This document shows positions 54,044 through 62,616 of a stretch of DNA of 64,000 bases, piece after piece. A model generated the notes under the pieces. That model saw only the letters and a program-made list of their open reading frames with translations. It was not told the origin of the DNA and did not search any database. Every line of letters starts with the position of its first letter. Position 1 is the stretch's first letter. Position numbers and translations under genes: made by a program. Source of the stretch: Tissierella simiarum (GTDB lineage Bacteria; Bacillota; Clostridia; Tissierellales; Tissierellaceae); NCBI RefSeq assembly GCF_018917865.1, contig NZ_JAHLPM010000016.1:1-64000 (forward strand), written 5' to 3'.

Positions 54044-54613
54044 ATGAAAACACAAATTGCATTTAAAACGCAAGCGGGAAAAAATGAGATTATGAAAGCA
54101 TACGATTCATTTCTTCAAAAATGGGTTTCACCTTGTAAAGAAATTTATACTGATACACGTTATGGAAAAACACATATTATAGCAAGTGGTGAAAAAAGTG
54201 CTCCGCCTCTTATATTACTTCACGGTACTGGTATGAATTCTATTATGTGGATAGGTGAAGTTAGAGAGTATTCTAAAAGTTACAGAGTATATGCTGTGGA
54301 TATACCCGGTGAACCAGGTAAAAGTGATGAAACCCAGTTTTCATTAGAAGGGGCTTCTTATACGGAATGGCTCTATGATGTTTTAGATGCAAATGAAACC
54401 ATTCCACTTTTTACTGACAATGAACTAAAGAAATTGACTATGCCTACCGCACTGTTTGTAGGTGAGAAAAATATAATGCTCCATTCTGTGAAAACTGCAG
54501 AACGTTTACGTGATTTAGTGCCATATGCAACGATAAATATTCTGCCAGATGTCGGACATTCCATTGTCAATCTTGCAGATAAGATAAAGGTCTTTTTAGC
54601 AGATCAACTATAG
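54044..54613 (+). CDS. Alpha/beta hydrolase with internal deletion, nucleophile missing
   Basis: 189 residues. The N-terminal part has the oxyanion-type LILLHGTGMN and VDIPGEPGKS, and the C-terminal part has the Asp-like VGEKNIML and GHSI histidine. Between YTEWLYDVLDA and NETIPLFTDNEL about 80 residues are missing compared with full-length relatives (about 270), including the GxSxG nucleophile elbow. The frame is preserved, so a protein is made but should be inactive as a hydrolase. Confidence 0.75.
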   Translation: MKTQIAFKTQAGKNEIMKAYDSFLQKWVSPCKEIYTDTRYGKTHIIASGEKSAPPLILLHGTGMNSIMWIGEVREYSKSYRVYAVDIPGEPGKSDETQFSLEGASYTEWLYDVLDANETIPLFTDNELKKLTMPTALFVGEKNIMLHSVKTAERLRDLVPYATINILPDVGHSIVNLADKIKVFLADQL

Positions 54614-54679
54614 GTAGTATTATTATTGCCAAACAAATAGACACTTTTTGATAATTTATATAGAAGGGAAATACAATTT

Positions 54680-55048
54680 ATGAATATTAGAACAATAATA
54701 AGAAATAACACTTCAATTGCGCTTGTTCAAAGTGATGAGCCGATTATAATAGATATTCAGTCGTCTTTAGATCTTATGGCAACTGTAAAATATGAAACAG
54801 GATGTAATCGAATGGCGTTAAATAAAGAAGCCATATCAGAAGATTTTTTTAATCTAAGCACTCGTCTTGCAGGGGAAATACTTCAAAAGTTTATTAACTA
54901 TCATATGAAATTTGCTATTATTGGCGATTTCTCTATCTATTCGAGTAAGCCGTTAAAAGATTTTATATATGAGAGTAATCACGGTAAGGATGTGTTTTTT
55001 GTTTCCACTGTAGATGAGGCAATTGACAAATTAGCTTCCGCTCAATAG
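54680..55048 (+). CDS. DUF4180 family protein
   Basis: 122 residues matching the small DUF4180 family: IIIDIQSSLDLMATVKYETG, then FFNLSTRLAGEILQKFINY and VDEAIDKL. Predicted cytoplasmic, structurally STAS-like. Part of the HTH_17-hydrolase operon; terminator follows. Confidence 0.8.
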   Translation: MNIRTIIRNNTSIALVQSDEPIIIDIQSSLDLMATVKYETGCNRMALNKEAISEDFFNLSTRLAGEILQKFINYHMKFAIIGDFSIYSSKPLKDFIYESNHGKDVFFVSTVDEAIDKLASAQ

Positions 55049-55091
55049 GTTGAGATTGATAGAAGTTTTCCTAAAAGTAAATTTCGTCTTA

Positions 55092-55121
55092 AAGCCATCA
55101 CAAAATGTGACGGCTTTTTTT
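55092..55121 (+). terminator. Terminator after DUF4180
   Basis: AGCCATCAC-AAAAT-GTGACGGCT, then TTTTTTT. Confidence 0.88.
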
Positions 55122-55157
55122 CATACACAAAATTTAAAACGGAAAGGAAAAATTTCT

Positions 55158-55193
55158 ATGGCAAGAAAAATCAAACCTCAGTTACTTCCGTAA
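55158..55193 (+). pseudogene. Possible recombinase gene start, truncated
   Basis: AAAGGAAAA precedes ATG and MARKIKPQLLP-stop. Similar to the fragment at 46158; both lie shortly after a terminator. The rest of 55194-55483 has no recognised gene. Confidence 0.28.
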
Positions 55194-55483
55194 GAAGATG
55201 TTCATATCCAGGAATTCCTCTCAATGTTAGTAATATTGTTGCATGTATCTGTATAAATGTGGAAATGAAAGGGATAATATTATGGCTTATGCCCTGGATC
55301 ATTAGGCTTGTATCGTATTCAATTTTCCTAGTAAAGCAAATTTTTAATTATTTAGGATTCATTTTTGTGGACATACAGCATTTTTTCCTATCTTAAATTA
55401 TCATACTACATAATATTCCAAATTTGAAAGCTATGTGAATAAAATATATAGCCTGAAATTTTCTCTATAATAATTTTTTAATC

Positions 55484-55534
55484 TTGACTTCCGACAGTGT
55501 GTCGGATATAATTCAAATGCCGACAGTTCGTCGG
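55484..55534 (+). promoter_or_regulatory. Promoter with twin TetR operators
   Basis: TTGACT (55484-55489), 17-base spacer, TATAAT (55507-55512). Operator 1 CCGACAGTGTGTCGG fills the spacer (55491-55505); operator 2 CCGACAGTTCGTCGG covers the start site (55520-55534). The downstream TetR gene is the likely binder. Confidence 0.85.
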
Positions 55535-55568
55535 GAAAATACTTTTATTTATATAGGGGGAAAATAAT

Positions 55569-56360
55569 ATGCCAGTTGCTAATATAAATAATACGTCAAT
55601 ATATTATACTGATGAGGGACGAGGAAAGCCGCTAGTTTTCATCCATGGTCTTGGGGCAACACATGTAATGTTTGAGCCTCAAATTGAGACTTTCAGTAAA
55701 ACTCATCGTGTTATATGTCCGGATACCCGTGGAAATGGAGGATCAGGTAGACTTACAGGTCCTGTAAAAACAGTGCTTGATAGGCAGTGTGATGATATAG
55801 CTGCACTTCTTAAATCTCTTAGTATAGACAAAGTTGTAATTTGTGGAGTCTCTTATGGAGGAGTATTCACATATAATTTTGTACTGAAGTATCCTGAACT
55901 TGTAGAAGCCATTGTTATAGTAGATTCTTTTAGTGATACAAAGATTGTAGGAGCTACCGAATTATTTATTATGGTATCTCAATATATATCCTTGTGGACA
56001 TACTATTTGCCCTCATCATGGCTTATACCTGCTATAAAAGCTCAGTACAAGAAATGGCCATTGGCACAAGAGCATCTTATAGATATAATTAAAAATATGA
56101 GGAAAAATGAGACTGTTTTGCAAAGGTTAGCAATAAACACTGTAAATTATACTGATTATTTAAGCAGAGTGAAATGTCCTGCGCTTGGCATTGTAGGGAA
56201 TGGAACAAAGGTTGGAATAAGATATATGGAGAGATCAATGGGAGTAATTTCAGGATCTAATCTTAGAATAGTTGATAATTCATTTGATCCAACAAACCTT
56301 TGTCAAAGAGAGATATTTGATGAGATTTTAGGTGACTTTCTTAATAAAATTGGATGGTGA
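55569..56360 (+). CDS. Alpha/beta hydrolase, catalytic His apparently replaced
   Basis: 263 residues with HG oxyanion motif (LVFIHGLGATH), DTRGNGGSGR, the nucleophile elbow GVSYGG (Ser near 97) and acid-strand region around residue 215. At the end, where relatives have a G/S-H-x-x-N-L-E catalytic histidine, this reads NSFDPTNLCQREIFDEIL, so His looks replaced by Asp. Activity is doubtful or the His is supplied elsewhere. First gene of an operon with TetR. Confidence 0.82.
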   Translation: MPVANINNTSIYYTDEGRGKPLVFIHGLGATHVMFEPQIETFSKTHRVICPDTRGNGGSGRLTGPVKTVLDRQCDDIAALLKSLSIDKVVICGVSYGGVFTYNFVLKYPELVEAIVIVDSFSDTKIVGATELFIMVSQYISLWTYYLPSSWLIPAIKAQYKKWPLAQEHLIDIIKNMRKNETVLQRLAINTVNYTDYLSRVKCPALGIVGNGTKVGIRYMERSMGVISGSNLRIVDNSFDPTNLCQREIFDEILGDFLNKIGW

Positions 56361-56953
56361 TAACATTGACAAAAGTAAGGAAATCCGCAGATGAGCGAAA
56401 GGAACAAATATTGGATGAAGCATTTAAATTGTTTTCCAATGGTAAATATAATTTAATTGTAATGGAAGATATAGCTAAAGCGTGTAACATAGCACGTACG
56501 ACACTTTATGAATATTATTCAAGTAAGGAAGATATTTTAATTGCATTGGTTGAAAGAGTATCTTTTGAATCTAGAGAAATTAAATTTAGAGGAAATACAT
56601 GTAGAGAACAGCTTGAGTATTTTGCAGAGGATTTGATTGAGAAAATACGGGAAAACAAAGATATATATAGAATACTCTTTCAAGCTACACCAGTAATGTC
56701 AGAAAAATTATCTTCAAAGCTTATTAATTGGAGAGAACAAAACTTCCAACAGGTATATAAAGCTGCGAAAATGGGGAAAGATTCAGGTGAGTTTAGGGAA
56801 GAAATTAGTGTTGAAGATGTAACATTTGTATATCAAGCATATTTAGGGCAGCGAATGGGTGAATTTATAATGAAAGATGAGGATATCGACCCAAAAATGG
56901 AGGCAAAACGTCTTGGGGATATGCTTTGGAATGGAATAGGGAAAAATGTTTAA
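56354..56953 (+). CDS. TetR-family transcriptional regulator
   Basis: 199 residues: N-terminal HTH (ILDEAFKLFSNGKYNLIVME; IARTTLYEYYSSKEDILIAL) and a ligand-binding helical domain. Overlaps the hydrolase gene by seven bases; TTG 56366 is another possible start. It likely autoregulates the operon through the two operators at 55491-55534. Confidence 0.88.
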   Translation: MVITLTKVRKSADERKEQILDEAFKLFSNGKYNLIVMEDIAKACNIARTTLYEYYSSKEDILIALVERVSFESREIKFRGNTCREQLEYFAEDLIEKIRENKDIYRILFQATPVMSEKLSSKLINWREQNFQQVYKAAKMGKDSGEFREEISVEDVTFVYQAYLGQRMGEFIMKDEDIDPKMEAKRLGDMLWNGIGKNV

Positions 56954-57034
56954 AAGAATATAATAAAAATATTATCAAAAAATTTATAAATATAGATTGA
57001 AGGAATTGTAAATTAAAATAGATTTGTATTTTAT

Positions 57035-57066
57035 GTTTCCCCAAACTTAGATTTGGGGAAATTTTA
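57035..57066 (+). terminator. Terminator after tetR
   Basis: TTTCCCCAAA-CTTAGA-TTTGGGGAAA then TTTTAG. Confidence 0.85.
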
Positions 57067-57412
57067 GTTAGGGGGTCTATTTTATACAGAAAGAAAGGAT
57101 AATAACTAAATCTATATTAAGGTTTGCAAGAAATATATTATATTACCTAAACTATATAAGAAAACGAAAAGAATTAGGAGACAATTTAAGCAGGGGAAAA
57201 TAAGAGCTAATCATAAAAAATTCTTAGATATGATAAAGGTGAGGATACAGATCTAAAGTAATTGAGAAAATATTATTTGAAAAATAAGAAGTTAAGGTTT
57301 ATGTAAGGTTTATTTCATAACCAATTAAGGATGAAGTACTATAATATATTTTATAATTGATAAAATAGAGGAGGTGAAATCTAGTTTTACAGATATAAAA
57401 CTAGAAGGTTAA
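57067..57412. other. Leader region of the second traX-like gene
   Basis: AT-rich without gene. GAGGAGG lies at 57368-57374, followed by the hairpin CTAGTTTTA-CAGA-TATAAAACTAG (57383-57405) and a second site AGAAGG just before ATG 57413. The first site may have belonged to another start. Confidence 0.4.
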
Positions 57413-58237
57413 ATGGAAGAAAAAATAGAAGTTAAAAAAGGATTAACAGGTTTTCAAATAAAAATAATAGCTATGATACTAATGGTATTTGATCATATTC
57501 ATGCTTATTTAAATTACAGTAAAAACGTTCCTATACAGTTTAGATGGGTAGGTAGGATAGTGGCACCATTATTTATATTTATGACAGTTGAAGGTTATTA
57601 TTATACAAGAAACAAGAAAAAATATATGATTAGACTTTATATAGCACAGTTAATTATGTCTATAGGGAATGATTTATTGGATAAGTTTTTTCCAAGACCA
57701 GATAGTATAATAATAATGAGTAGTATGTTTAAAACATTATTTCTTATTGTAATCTATCTTTCAATAGTAGATTTTTTAAGAGGTGCCTTTAAGGATAAAA
57801 ATATATCTAAAGTATTATTAGGAATAGGATTCTTGGCAATTCCTATACTATTAAGTTCTGTTATTATGATAAGTATAAGTAATCTTCCCTTTTCATTTAT
57901 TCGTATATTTATGTTGTTGATTCCAATGCCACTATTTACTGAAGGAGGTATTGTATTTATAGCTATTGGAATAGTTCTATATTTGTTCAGAGATAATAAA
58001 ACTAAACAGGTAATTAGTTATATTATAATGTGCATTGTTATTATGCTATTATCAGGAGATTTTAGTATACAAAGCCTTCTGTATACAAACTTTCAGTGGA
58101 TGATGATATTTGCTGCACCATTAATGTATTTATATAATGGAGAAAAAGGTAGAGGTATGAAATATCTATTTTATATATTTTATCCAGCCCATATATACCT
58201 GTTCCATATGATTTCTTATTATATGTTGACTAGGTAA
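57413..58237 (+). CDS. TraX-family membrane protein, second copy
   Basis: 274 residues with eight or more helices. Family marks: IKIIAMILMVFDHIHAYL, WVGRIVAPLFIFMTVEGYYY, YLYNGEKGRGMKYLFYIFYP and FYPAHIYLF. Distant paralogue of the 48846 protein. An AGAAGG ribosome site is 4 bases upstream. Function in Clostridia unknown; next to a two-component system. Confidence 0.88.
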   Translation: MEEKIEVKKGLTGFQIKIIAMILMVFDHIHAYLNYSKNVPIQFRWVGRIVAPLFIFMTVEGYYYTRNKKKYMIRLYIAQLIMSIGNDLLDKFFPRPDSIIIMSSMFKTLFLIVIYLSIVDFLRGAFKDKNISKVLLGIGFLAIPILLSSVIMISISNLPFSFIRIFMLLIPMPLFTEGGIVFIAIGIVLYLFRDNKTKQVISYIIMCIVIMLLSGDFSIQSLLYTNFQWMMIFAAPLMYLYNGEKGRGMKYLFYIFYPAHIYLFHMISYYMLTR

Positions 58238-58265
58238 ATTAAAAATTAAATGATAAATATGAATA

Positions 58266-58312
58266 TTAATACTGCACCTATTGAAAAATATAGTAGGGGC
58301 AGTATTTTTATT
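58266..58312 (+). terminator. Terminator after the second traX-like gene
   Basis: AATACTGCACCTA stem with TAGGGGCAGTATT and a TTTATTAT tail. Confidence 0.75.
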
Positions 58313-58371
58313 ATATAATTATATTTAATTTATATAAGTTGTTTCATAAATAAGGAAGGAGTAGTTTTTAT

Positions 58372-59073
58372 ATGTCGCTAGATAAGAAAATTTTGATTAT
58401 AGATGACGAAAAGGATATAGTGAACTTAATAGGAACAGTTCTAAAGAAAGAGGGATTTACAAAAATATACAAAAGTCTTAATGGGAATGAAGGTCTACAC
58501 TTATTTAATAAAATAAGCCCTGATTTAGTTATACTTGATATCATGCTTGGAGACATGGAGGGCTATGAGATATGTAAATATATAAGAGAAAAATCTAATA
58601 TACCAATACTTTTTTTATCGGCAAAATCAGAGGAGTTAGATAAGATTTTAGGGTTTTCATTGGGAGCGGATGATTATATAACAAAACCCTTCAGTCCAAA
58701 AGAATTAGCATATAGAGTAAAGGCTCATTTAAGAAGGAGTTCTTATATGGAAAACTTTTCAAAAGACGAAAATTTTGAAATTGGACCCTTTGTTATGAAC
58801 ATAAGTGGTGGAACTTTATCTAAAAATGGCACAATAATAGATTTAAAACCAAAGGAGTTAAAAATATTAGAATATTTAGCTAAAAATCCTAACCAAATCA
58901 AAACCAAAGAACAAATATATGATAAGGTTTGGGGTGAAGAATATATTGGTGATGATAATACTATAATGGTACATATTAGAAGACTAAGAAAAAAGATAGA
59001 GGATAATCCGTCTAATCCAAAATATATATTAACAATTAAGGGATTAGGTTATAAGTTTACAACAGGGGATTAA
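58372..59073 (+). CDS. OmpR-family response regulator
   Basis: 233 residues: receiver with DDE pocket (IIDDEKDIVNL), phospho-Asp in LVILDIMLGDMEG (near 55) and Lys in ITKPFSPKEL; C-terminal winged helix (DLKPKELKILEYLAKNPNQI; VHIRRLRKKIEDNP). Four bases separate it from the kinase gene. Targets unknown. Confidence 0.92.
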   Translation: MSLDKKILIIDDEKDIVNLIGTVLKKEGFTKIYKSLNGNEGLHLFNKISPDLVILDIMLGDMEGYEICKYIREKSNIPILFLSAKSEELDKILGFSLGADDYITKPFSPKELAYRVKAHLRRSSYMENFSKDENFEIGPFVMNISGGTLSKNGTIIDLKPKELKILEYLAKNPNQIKTKEQIYDKVWGEEYIGDDNTIMVHIRRLRKKIEDNPSNPKYILTIKGLGYKFTTGD

Positions 59074-59077
59074 CGTT

Positions 59078-60499
59078 ATGAAACGAAAACTTACTTTTAA
59101 TTTTATTATAAGTATCATACTAATTATTGCAGTTGTCGTTATTATTAATATAATATCTTTATTTGGTTTTCTCTTTCTAAGAGCAAAATATGATTTTAAA
59201 TTTTTAGGCTACAATTCTACTGGACATAAATATCTTGATCCGCAAATATATGTTAGGGATTTTTCAGAAAATATTCAATATGAAAATGGAAGTTTTTTTA
59301 TAACTAACGAAGGAAAATTATCCTTAGATTCAAATAATGCTTGGATTCAAATATTAGATGGAAATGGCAAAGAGGTTTACAACTATAAAAAAGTAGAAAC
59401 AAATCCAACTAAATATACTCCTTTTCAAATTATAGACTATTATAAATACTCGAAACCTTCTACTATGTTTATCGGAAATGTTAATATTGCAGGCCTAGAA
59501 TATAGCTATTTAATTGGATTTCCTCTTGAACTAATCTCAAAAAATGTACTAATATATAATAAAGACCAGCTTGCTTCAAGCCTTGCATATATATTATTGA
59601 TTGTTTTGTTTGTAGATATAATAATAGCCTCTTTATTTGGATTATATTTTAGTACAAAACTTATAAAACCAATAGATGAAATAGTGGAAGGAATATCTAA
59701 ACTATCGGAGGGAAAATACCACATAGATTTAAAAGAAAAAGGTATATATAAAGATGTGTATGCAAATATTAATAATCTTGCATTATCTTTAGAGTCAAAT
59801 AATAGGGAAAGAAAGAAAATAGATACAATGAAGGAAGAATGGATTTCTAATATTTCTCATGATATAAAAACTCCTCTATCTTCAATAAAGGGCTACTCAG
59901 AACTTTTAGGTAGTGATTATTATATAACAAAAGAAGAGATAAAAGAATATGCTGAGATAATAGAAAATAAATCTATGTATATAAAAGAAGTGGTAGAAGA
60001 CTTACATTTGAGTACTAGATTAAAAAATAAAGATATTAAATTAAAGTTAGAAAAAGTAAACTTAGTAAAATTAATAAAAGAAATTATAGTAGATATTTTA
60101 AATAATCCCAATAATAAAAATGAAAATATCCATTTTATATCTAGTAGAGAAATAATTGAAAATAATATTGATATTGTTCTATTTAAAAGGGCAATAAATA
60201 ATATCCTTCTCAATGCAATATCACATAATAATCAAGATGTTAAGATAGATGTTATTGTGGAAAAGATAAAGAATAAAACAATTATAAAAATAGAGGATAA
60301 TGGAAAAGGAATTGCCAAAAAAGATATGGAAAATATTTTTAATAGATACTATAGAGGAACAAATACAAATCAAGAAGGATCTGGACTTGGTTTAGCAATT
60401 GCTAATGATATAATTAAAATCCATGGTGGGAAAATAGAAATGGAAAGCCAATTGCAAAAAGGAACTATCTTTACCATAATCTTATTTAATCTGCATTAA
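59078..60499 (+). CDS. Sensor histidine kinase with HAMP domain
   Basis: 473 residues: membrane helices about 8-30 and 165-190, outer sensor about 130 residues, HAMP (TKLIKPIDEIVEGISKLSEG), HisKA (ISNISHDIKTPLSSIKGYSE), ATPase N box NNILLNAISHNN, G1 IEDNGKGIAK, G2 GSGLGLAIANDII. Pair of the preceding regulator. Confidence 0.92.
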   Translation: MKRKLTFNFIISIILIIAVVVIINIISLFGFLFLRAKYDFKFLGYNSTGHKYLDPQIYVRDFSENIQYENGSFFITNEGKLSLDSNNAWIQILDGNGKEVYNYKKVETNPTKYTPFQIIDYYKYSKPSTMFIGNVNIAGLEYSYLIGFPLELISKNVLIYNKDQLASSLAYILLIVLFVDIIIASLFGLYFSTKLIKPIDEIVEGISKLSEGKYHIDLKEKGIYKDVYANINNLALSLESNNRERKKIDTMKEEWISNISHDIKTPLSSIKGYSELLGSDYYITKEEIKEYAEIIENKSMYIKEVVEDLHLSTRLKNKDIKLKLEKVNLVKLIKEIIVDILNNPNNKNENIHFISSREIIENNIDIVLFKRAINNILLNAISHNNQDVKIDVIVEKIKNKTIIKIEDNGKGIAKKDMENIFNRYYRGTNTNQEGSGLGLAIANDIIKIHGGKIEMESQLQKGTIFTIILFNLH

Positions 60500-60557
60500 A
60501 GTATAGGAGATAAGAACATATAATATAAGATGAATAAATTTAGAATGATTTATAATA

Positions 60558-60600
60558 AAAAAGACATTGAATCATAGATGCGACTCGATGCCTTTTTTAT
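60558..60600 (+). terminator. Terminator after the histidine kinase gene
   Basis: AAAAAAGACATTGA pairs imperfectly with TCGATGCCTTTTTT, followed by ATTTCC. Confidence 0.65.
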
Positions 60601-60613
60601 TTCCGTATTTATT

Positions 60614-61135
60614 TTATGGTGTAACCGTATAGAAATACTTCAAGTGTGCTTGGCTTGTTTTCACGGGTGATTTGCAGTTTTCTTCACCTAGCTGTACAAA
60701 TCCATGATTGTCATAAAAACCATAATTACAGGCTGAGTCCGTGTATAAATAGATGTTATGTGTGTTATGTTCTTTCAGATACTCATCAAGATAAGAAATC
60801 AATGTTTTTCCAACACCCAGTCCTCGGCACTCTTCTATAACGGCAAACAGCGTAAGTGAAACCATCAAAATCATTCTTTTTATCACTTATCAGTCAATTA
60901 TAAGTGTTTTGAACTTTTTTGTAATCAGCAATATTAGTTTTATACCTAAGTGCTTAAAATGACACTTTTATATAGTGATATCCTACAGATAAAACATGAT
61001 GGAAATGTGATAGATATTTATAGTCGCTTTTTGCTCGTCCCATAATCACGCCGACAACTTTTCTTTCATTTTTGCAACTCGAGTAAAACTGACTTCGGCA
61101 AGGTAGCTTTGCAAATACACTGTTAGTGCTTTGTT
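60614..61135 (-). pseudogene. GNAT acetyltransferase, broken
   Basis: The 3' part (60614-60886) encodes RGLGVGKTLISYLDEYL and YDNHGFVQLG, the acetyl-CoA-binding half of a GNAT enzyme. Upstream on the same strand, a different frame reads SQFYSSCKNERKVVGVIMGR, the N-terminal half. Frameshifts and extra sequence separate them, so the gene is dead or makes only a fragment. Confidence 0.65.
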
Positions 61136-61195
61136 GAGAGGATTCCCCGGCATTCTCATTCAGTTATACTTAAAAAAATAAGCGTTAAAAACAAG

Positions 61196-61245
61196 TTGAC
61201 CATATTGGTCATTTATTATATAATAAGAAGTGACCGACGTGGTCA
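61196..61245 (+). promoter_or_regulatory. Promoter with twin TetR operators
   Basis: TTGACC (61196-61201), 17-base spacer, TATAAT (61219-61224). Operator 1 TGACCATATTGGTCA (61197-61211) overlaps the -35; operator 2 TGACCGACGTGGTCA (61231-61245) lies after the -10. Binder is probably the next gene. Confidence 0.85.
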
Positions 61246-61292
61246 TTTAGCTGTTTATATCAACAAACTAATAAAGAAAGGAGGCGGTTATC

Positions 61293-61916
61293 ATTTATTC
61301 GAAATTTTATAGTTTAGAACCGGAGAAACGAGAACGCATTATTAATGCAGCCCTTAAAGAGTTTGCACAAAGTGGCTATGAAAAGGCTTCTACAAATAAT
61401 ATTATTAAGGAAGCAGAAATATCTAAAGGATCATTATTCAATTATTTTAACAGCAAAAAGGGACTGTATTTATTCTTACTTGATTATGTGGTTGAGGTGA
61501 TTAATAAAATCTACGATGAAGTAGATTGGAATGAAACTGATATTTTTAAAAAAATGAAAGCAATCGGATTAGTTAAATTTAAAATTTATAAAAAGTTTCC
61601 TCAAGCATTTAATTTTCTTAAGTCTGCAACCCACGAGAATGCTGCTGAAGTGAAATCTGAAATCAATAAATTATATAAAGATCTCATTGCAAACGGTTTA
61701 GAAAGAGGTTATAAAAATATTGATTGGACAAAATTCCGTGAAGATATTGATATTGAAAAAACCATTAATATTATTAACTGGACGATACTGAGTTTTGCAG
61801 AACAGCAAAGAGATAAAGTGAATTCTTTTGAAGACATCGGCATGGAAGTGCTCGATGAATGGGACGAATATTTTAATATTATGAAGCGTTGTTTTTATAA
61901 AGAGGAGGAACAATAG
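61293..61916 (+). CDS. TetR-family regulator, apparent ATT start
   Basis: 207 residues from ATT 61293: IYSKFYSLEPEKRERIINAA, then an intact HTH (ASTNNIIKEAEISKGSLFNY) and a helical ligand domain. AAAGGAGG (61277-61284) lies 8 bases before the ATT. The first ATG/GTG/TTG in frame (GTG 61488 is the nearest well-placed) would delete the whole HTH. So a rare AUU start or a lost ATG must be invoked. It should control the ABC transporter genes that follow directly. Confidence 0.85.
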   Translation: MYSKFYSLEPEKRERIINAALKEFAQSGYEKASTNNIIKEAEISKGSLFNYFNSKKGLYLFLLDYVVEVINKIYDEVDWNETDIFKKMKAIGLVKFKIYKKFPQAFNFLKSATHENAAEVKSEINKLYKDLIANGLERGYKNIDWTKFREDIDIEKTINIINWTILSFAEQQRDKVNSFEDIGMEVLDEWDEYFNIMKRCFYKEEEQ

Positions 61917-61917
61917 T

Positions 61918-62616
61918 ATGTTTATTGATGTTTCAAACTTGAAAAAAAGCTACAAATCGGGCATGGTTACAACGAATGTTTTGAAGGGGATCGACATGAA
62001 GTTGGAAAAAGGGGAAATAGGTATTATCCTTGGACCATCAGGATCAGGTAAATCCACTTTGATGAATATCCTTGGCGGAATTGACCGCGGTGATAGTGGT
62101 AGGGTTGCCGTTGATGGAATCGAGATCAATAATTTAAACGATGATAAGCTGACTGATTACAGACGTGAGAACATCGGTTTCGTCTTCCAGTTCTATAATT
62201 TGGTTCCCAATCTTACAGTCGAGGAAAACATTGAGGTCGTTTCCAACATCAGTAAATCACCTTTGAACATTGATGAAGTTTTAGCGGCAGTGGAAATGCA
62301 GGATAAAAAACATCGCTTCCCTAGAGAACTTAGTGGTGGTGAGCAACAGCGAGTCTCTATTGCCAGAGCAATTGTCAAGAATCCAAAGCTACTTCTTTGT
62401 GATGAACCAACTGGTGCGCTCGATTATCTTACGTCCCGTAGTATCTTAAAGCTCTTGCAACAGGTGAATCAAAAATACGGAACTACTATTTTGATGATAA
62501 CCCACAATGCTGCGATTGCTGCTATGGCTAACAGGGTATTTAAGCTCAGAAGTGGTGTAATTGCAGAAGATACAGTTAATCAGATAACTGTTCCAGCGGA
62601 AAGGATTGAATGGTAA
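61918..62616 (+). CDS. ABC transporter ATP-binding protein
   Basis: 232 residues, MacB/LolD class: Walker A GPSGSGKSTLM, signature LSGGEQQRVSIA, Walker B LLLCDEPTGALD, H-loop ITHN. Starts two bases after tetR's stop and overlaps the permease start (TAATG). More G+C-rich than upstream DNA. Confidence 0.92.
   Translation: MFIDVSNLKKSYKSGMVTTNVLKGIDMKLEKGEIGIILGPSGSGKSTLMNILGGIDRGDSGRVAVDGIEINNLNDDKLTDYRRENIGFVFQFYNLVPNLTVEENIEVVSNISKSPLNIDEVLAAVEMQDKKHRFPRELSGGEQQRVSIARAIVKNPKLLLCDEPTGALDYLTSRSILKLLQQVNQKYGTTILMITHNAAIAAMANRVFKLRSGVIAEDTVNQITVPAERIEW

Noticed and set aside
61488-61916. TetR gene starting at GTG 61488
   Set aside because: This would drop the HTH entirely although an intact HTH is encoded in frame upstream with a good ribosome site before ATT 61293.
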